A DNA stretch of 64,000 bases, from assembly GCF_000720485.1 (NCBI RefSeq), contig NZ_JOAX01000004.1:1-64000 (forward strand). The letters are read 5' to 3'. Made by a program: the position numbers and the translations under genes. Source of the DNA: Streptomyces ochraceiscleroticus (GTDB lineage Bacteria > Actinomycetota > Actinomycetes > Streptomycetales > Streptomycetaceae). Shown here in pieces: positions 62,908 to 64,000 of this stretch; within the stretch, counting starts at the first letter, position 1, and each line of letters starts with the position of its first letter. The notes under the pieces were generated by a model. The model made no database searches. It worked only from the letters and a program-made list of their open reading frames with translations, and was not told the DNA's origin.

Positions 62908-64000
62908 TGGGCCTCCCGCAGGGTGTCGAGGACCTGCCAGAAGGTGGGGAAGGACTTGGCGACGCAGCCCGGGTCTTTGATCACGACGCCCTCGGTGCGC
63001 AGGCCGGCGATGGCGAAGGTCATCGCAATGCGGTGGTCGTCGTAGGTGTCGATGGTCGCGCCGTGCGGGGTGCCGCCGTGGATGGTCATCGCGTCGTCGT
63101 ACTCGTCGACCTCAATGCCCATCTTGCGGAGCTCGGTGGTGACGGCGGCGATGCGGTCACACTCCTTGACCCGAAGGCTGGCGATGTTGGTGATGCGGGT
63201 GGGGCCGTCGGCGAAGGCAGCGACAATGGCGAGCGTCGGCACTACATCCGGCATGGCCTCCATGTCGACGTCAATGCCGCGCAGCGGGCCGCCCTTGAGG
63301 GTGATGGCCGAGTCGGTGACGTCGGCGTGCGCGCCCATCCGGACCAGGACGTCGACCAGGCCCACGTCGCCCTGGTGAGAGCCGCTGCCGATACCGGGGA
63401 TGGTGACCCGGCCGCCGAGGATCGCCGCGGCGGCGAGGAAGTACGACATCCCGGAGGCGTCGGGCTCGACGACGACCTCGCCGCCGCGGAAGGACTGACC
63501 GGCCGGCACGGTGAACTTGGTGTACCCGTCGCGCTCGACGCGGATGCCGGCGGCCGCGAGGGAGGCCAGAGTCATCTCCACGTACGGCTTCGAGACCAGG
63601 TCGTCGACGATGGTGATCTCGGTGTCCTGCTCGGCCTTGACCGAGCTGATCAGGAGGCTGGAGGTGAACTGGCTGCTGACCGCGCCGCTGATCCGGGTCG
63701 CGCCGCCGCGGTAGCTGCCGCCGGTGACGCGGACCGGCGGGGAGCCGTTGCCGCGCACGGCGAGGGCCTCGACACCGAGCGGCCCGAGGGCCGCGAGCAG
63801 GTCGCCCATCGGACGCTCCTGCATACGGGCGTTGCCGGTGATGGTGGTCGTGCCCTCGGCGAGGCCGGCCAGGGAGATCAGGAAGCGCAGCGGGGTGCCG
63901 GCGCCGCCGACGAAGATGTCCTCCTCGGGCGCACGCATCGGCTGCCCGGTGGGCGTCACGTTGATTGTGTTGGTCTCGTGGTCGATGTCGACCGTGACGT
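62904..64000 (-). CDS. EPSP-synthase-like enzyme, probable arsenoenolpyruvate synthase (5' end outside window)
   Basis: Partial, at least 364 residues. EPSP-synthase motifs: [12 protein letters not shown] (housekeeping LGNAGTA; Asn replaced by Gly), [75 protein letters not shown] and [13 protein letters not shown]. Changes around the PEP/shikimate-phosphate pocket and its coupling by ATGA to a mutase-like gene match the arsenoenolpyruvate synthase of the organoarsenical cluster, not shikimate metabolism. The gene continues past 64000; the start is not visible. Confidence 0.85.
   Translation of the reverse strand, partial: VTVDIDHETNTINVTPTGQPMRAPEEDIFVGGAGTPLRFLISLAGLAEGTTTITGNARMQERPMGDLLAALGPLGVEALAVRGNGSPPVRVTGGSYRGGATRISGAVSSQFTSSLLISSVKAEQDTEITIVDDLVSKPYVEMTLASLAAAGIRVERDGYTKFTVPAGQSFRGGEVVVEPDASGMSYFLAAAAILGGRVTIPGIGSGSHQGDVGLVDVLVRMGAHADVTDSAITLKGGPLRGIDVDMEAMPDVVPTLAIVAAFADGPTRITNIASLRVKECDRIAAVTTELRKMGIEVDEYDDAMTIHGGTPHGATIDTYDDHRIAMTFAIAGLRTEGVVIKDPGCVAKSFPTFWQVLDTLREAQ

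Noticed and set aside
62904..64000. Housekeeping aroA (shikimate pathway)
   Set aside because: Operon coupling with mutase-like and amidotransferase genes in an arsenic locus, and motif changes such as GNAGTA to GGAGTP, favour the arsenical role. A phylogeny would settle it.

Overview
The window is actinobacterial and almost certainly Streptomyces. It has very high GC, frequent GTG/TTG starts with AGGAG-type ribosome sites, ANTAR and DevR/DevS-like signalling genes, an XRE-flavoprotein gene pair, a third-type EF-Tu, many 4-nt GTGA/ATGA overlaps, and an arsenic island laid out like the known Streptomyces arsR-arsB-arsO / arsC-arsT set. Large gaps, remnants and broken genes suggest an accessory part of a chromosome (or a large plasmid).

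0-7 kb: the 3' end of a beta-carbonic anhydrase, a lipoprotein, a small stress membrane protein, a BlaI-type repressor, an orphan NarL-type sensor kinase next to a probable transposase scrap, a decayed second BlaI gene, and an 847-residue membrane protein resembling the carrier plus C-terminal half of poly-amino-acid synthetases (Pls/PosA) but lacking an adenylation domain. Two BlaI-like operators lie in this segment.

7-22 kb: a hypoxia/dormancy-like set. It holds a DUF1918-XRE-flavin fusion, a DUF2180 zinc protein, two GAF-ANTAR regulators, an Acg-type nitroreductase, a STAND ATPase without a DNA-binding tail, an Lrp regulator divergent from an SDR enzyme, a resorcylate-decarboxylase-like amidohydrolase, a SHOCT protein, a DevR/OsdR-like regulator with its double-GAF histidine kinase, and a tandem universal stress protein killed by a frameshift plus a nonsense codon.

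22-38 kb: mostly ordinary genes: a membrane-anchored secreted protein, MFS exporters, a spermidine-synthase-fold enzyme, a patatin, a divergent EF-Tu, a VTT membrane protein, an anti-sigma-type ATPase, the XRE-flavoprotein pair, undecaprenyl-diphosphatase, a sugar acetyltransferase, small conserved proteins, a secreted endo/exonuclease/phosphatase protein and a flavin reductase.

38-45.5 kb: a genomic scar and possible defence locus. It has a dead serine integrase (frameshift and opal codon), an IS5-type transposase tail, two sugar ABC permeases whose binding protein is cut off and abuts a 5'-truncated NUDIX gene, and a 683-residue protein with seven zinc-ribbon repeats around a DUF559/Vsr-like nuclease core.

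45.5-64 kb: the arsenic region, the most interesting part. Resistance genes (three arsR, ACR3 pump, ArsO-like flavoproteins, arsenate reductase, thioredoxin reductase), a Tat-exported molybdoenzyme, and an inserted TIGR04141/DUF6119 gene lead into a PiT transporter and a translationally coupled operon: EPSP-synthase-like, phosphoglycerate-mutase-like, an unknown 121-residue protein and a CTP-synthase-like amidotransferase. That enzyme set matches the organoarsenical (bisenarsan-type) biosynthetic cluster described from S. lividans/S. coelicolor, in which the EPSP-synthase homologue joins arsenic to phosphoenolpyruvate and the mutase homologue rearranges the product to an arsonate. The window ends inside the EPSP-synthase-like gene, so the rest of the pathway is off the right edge.
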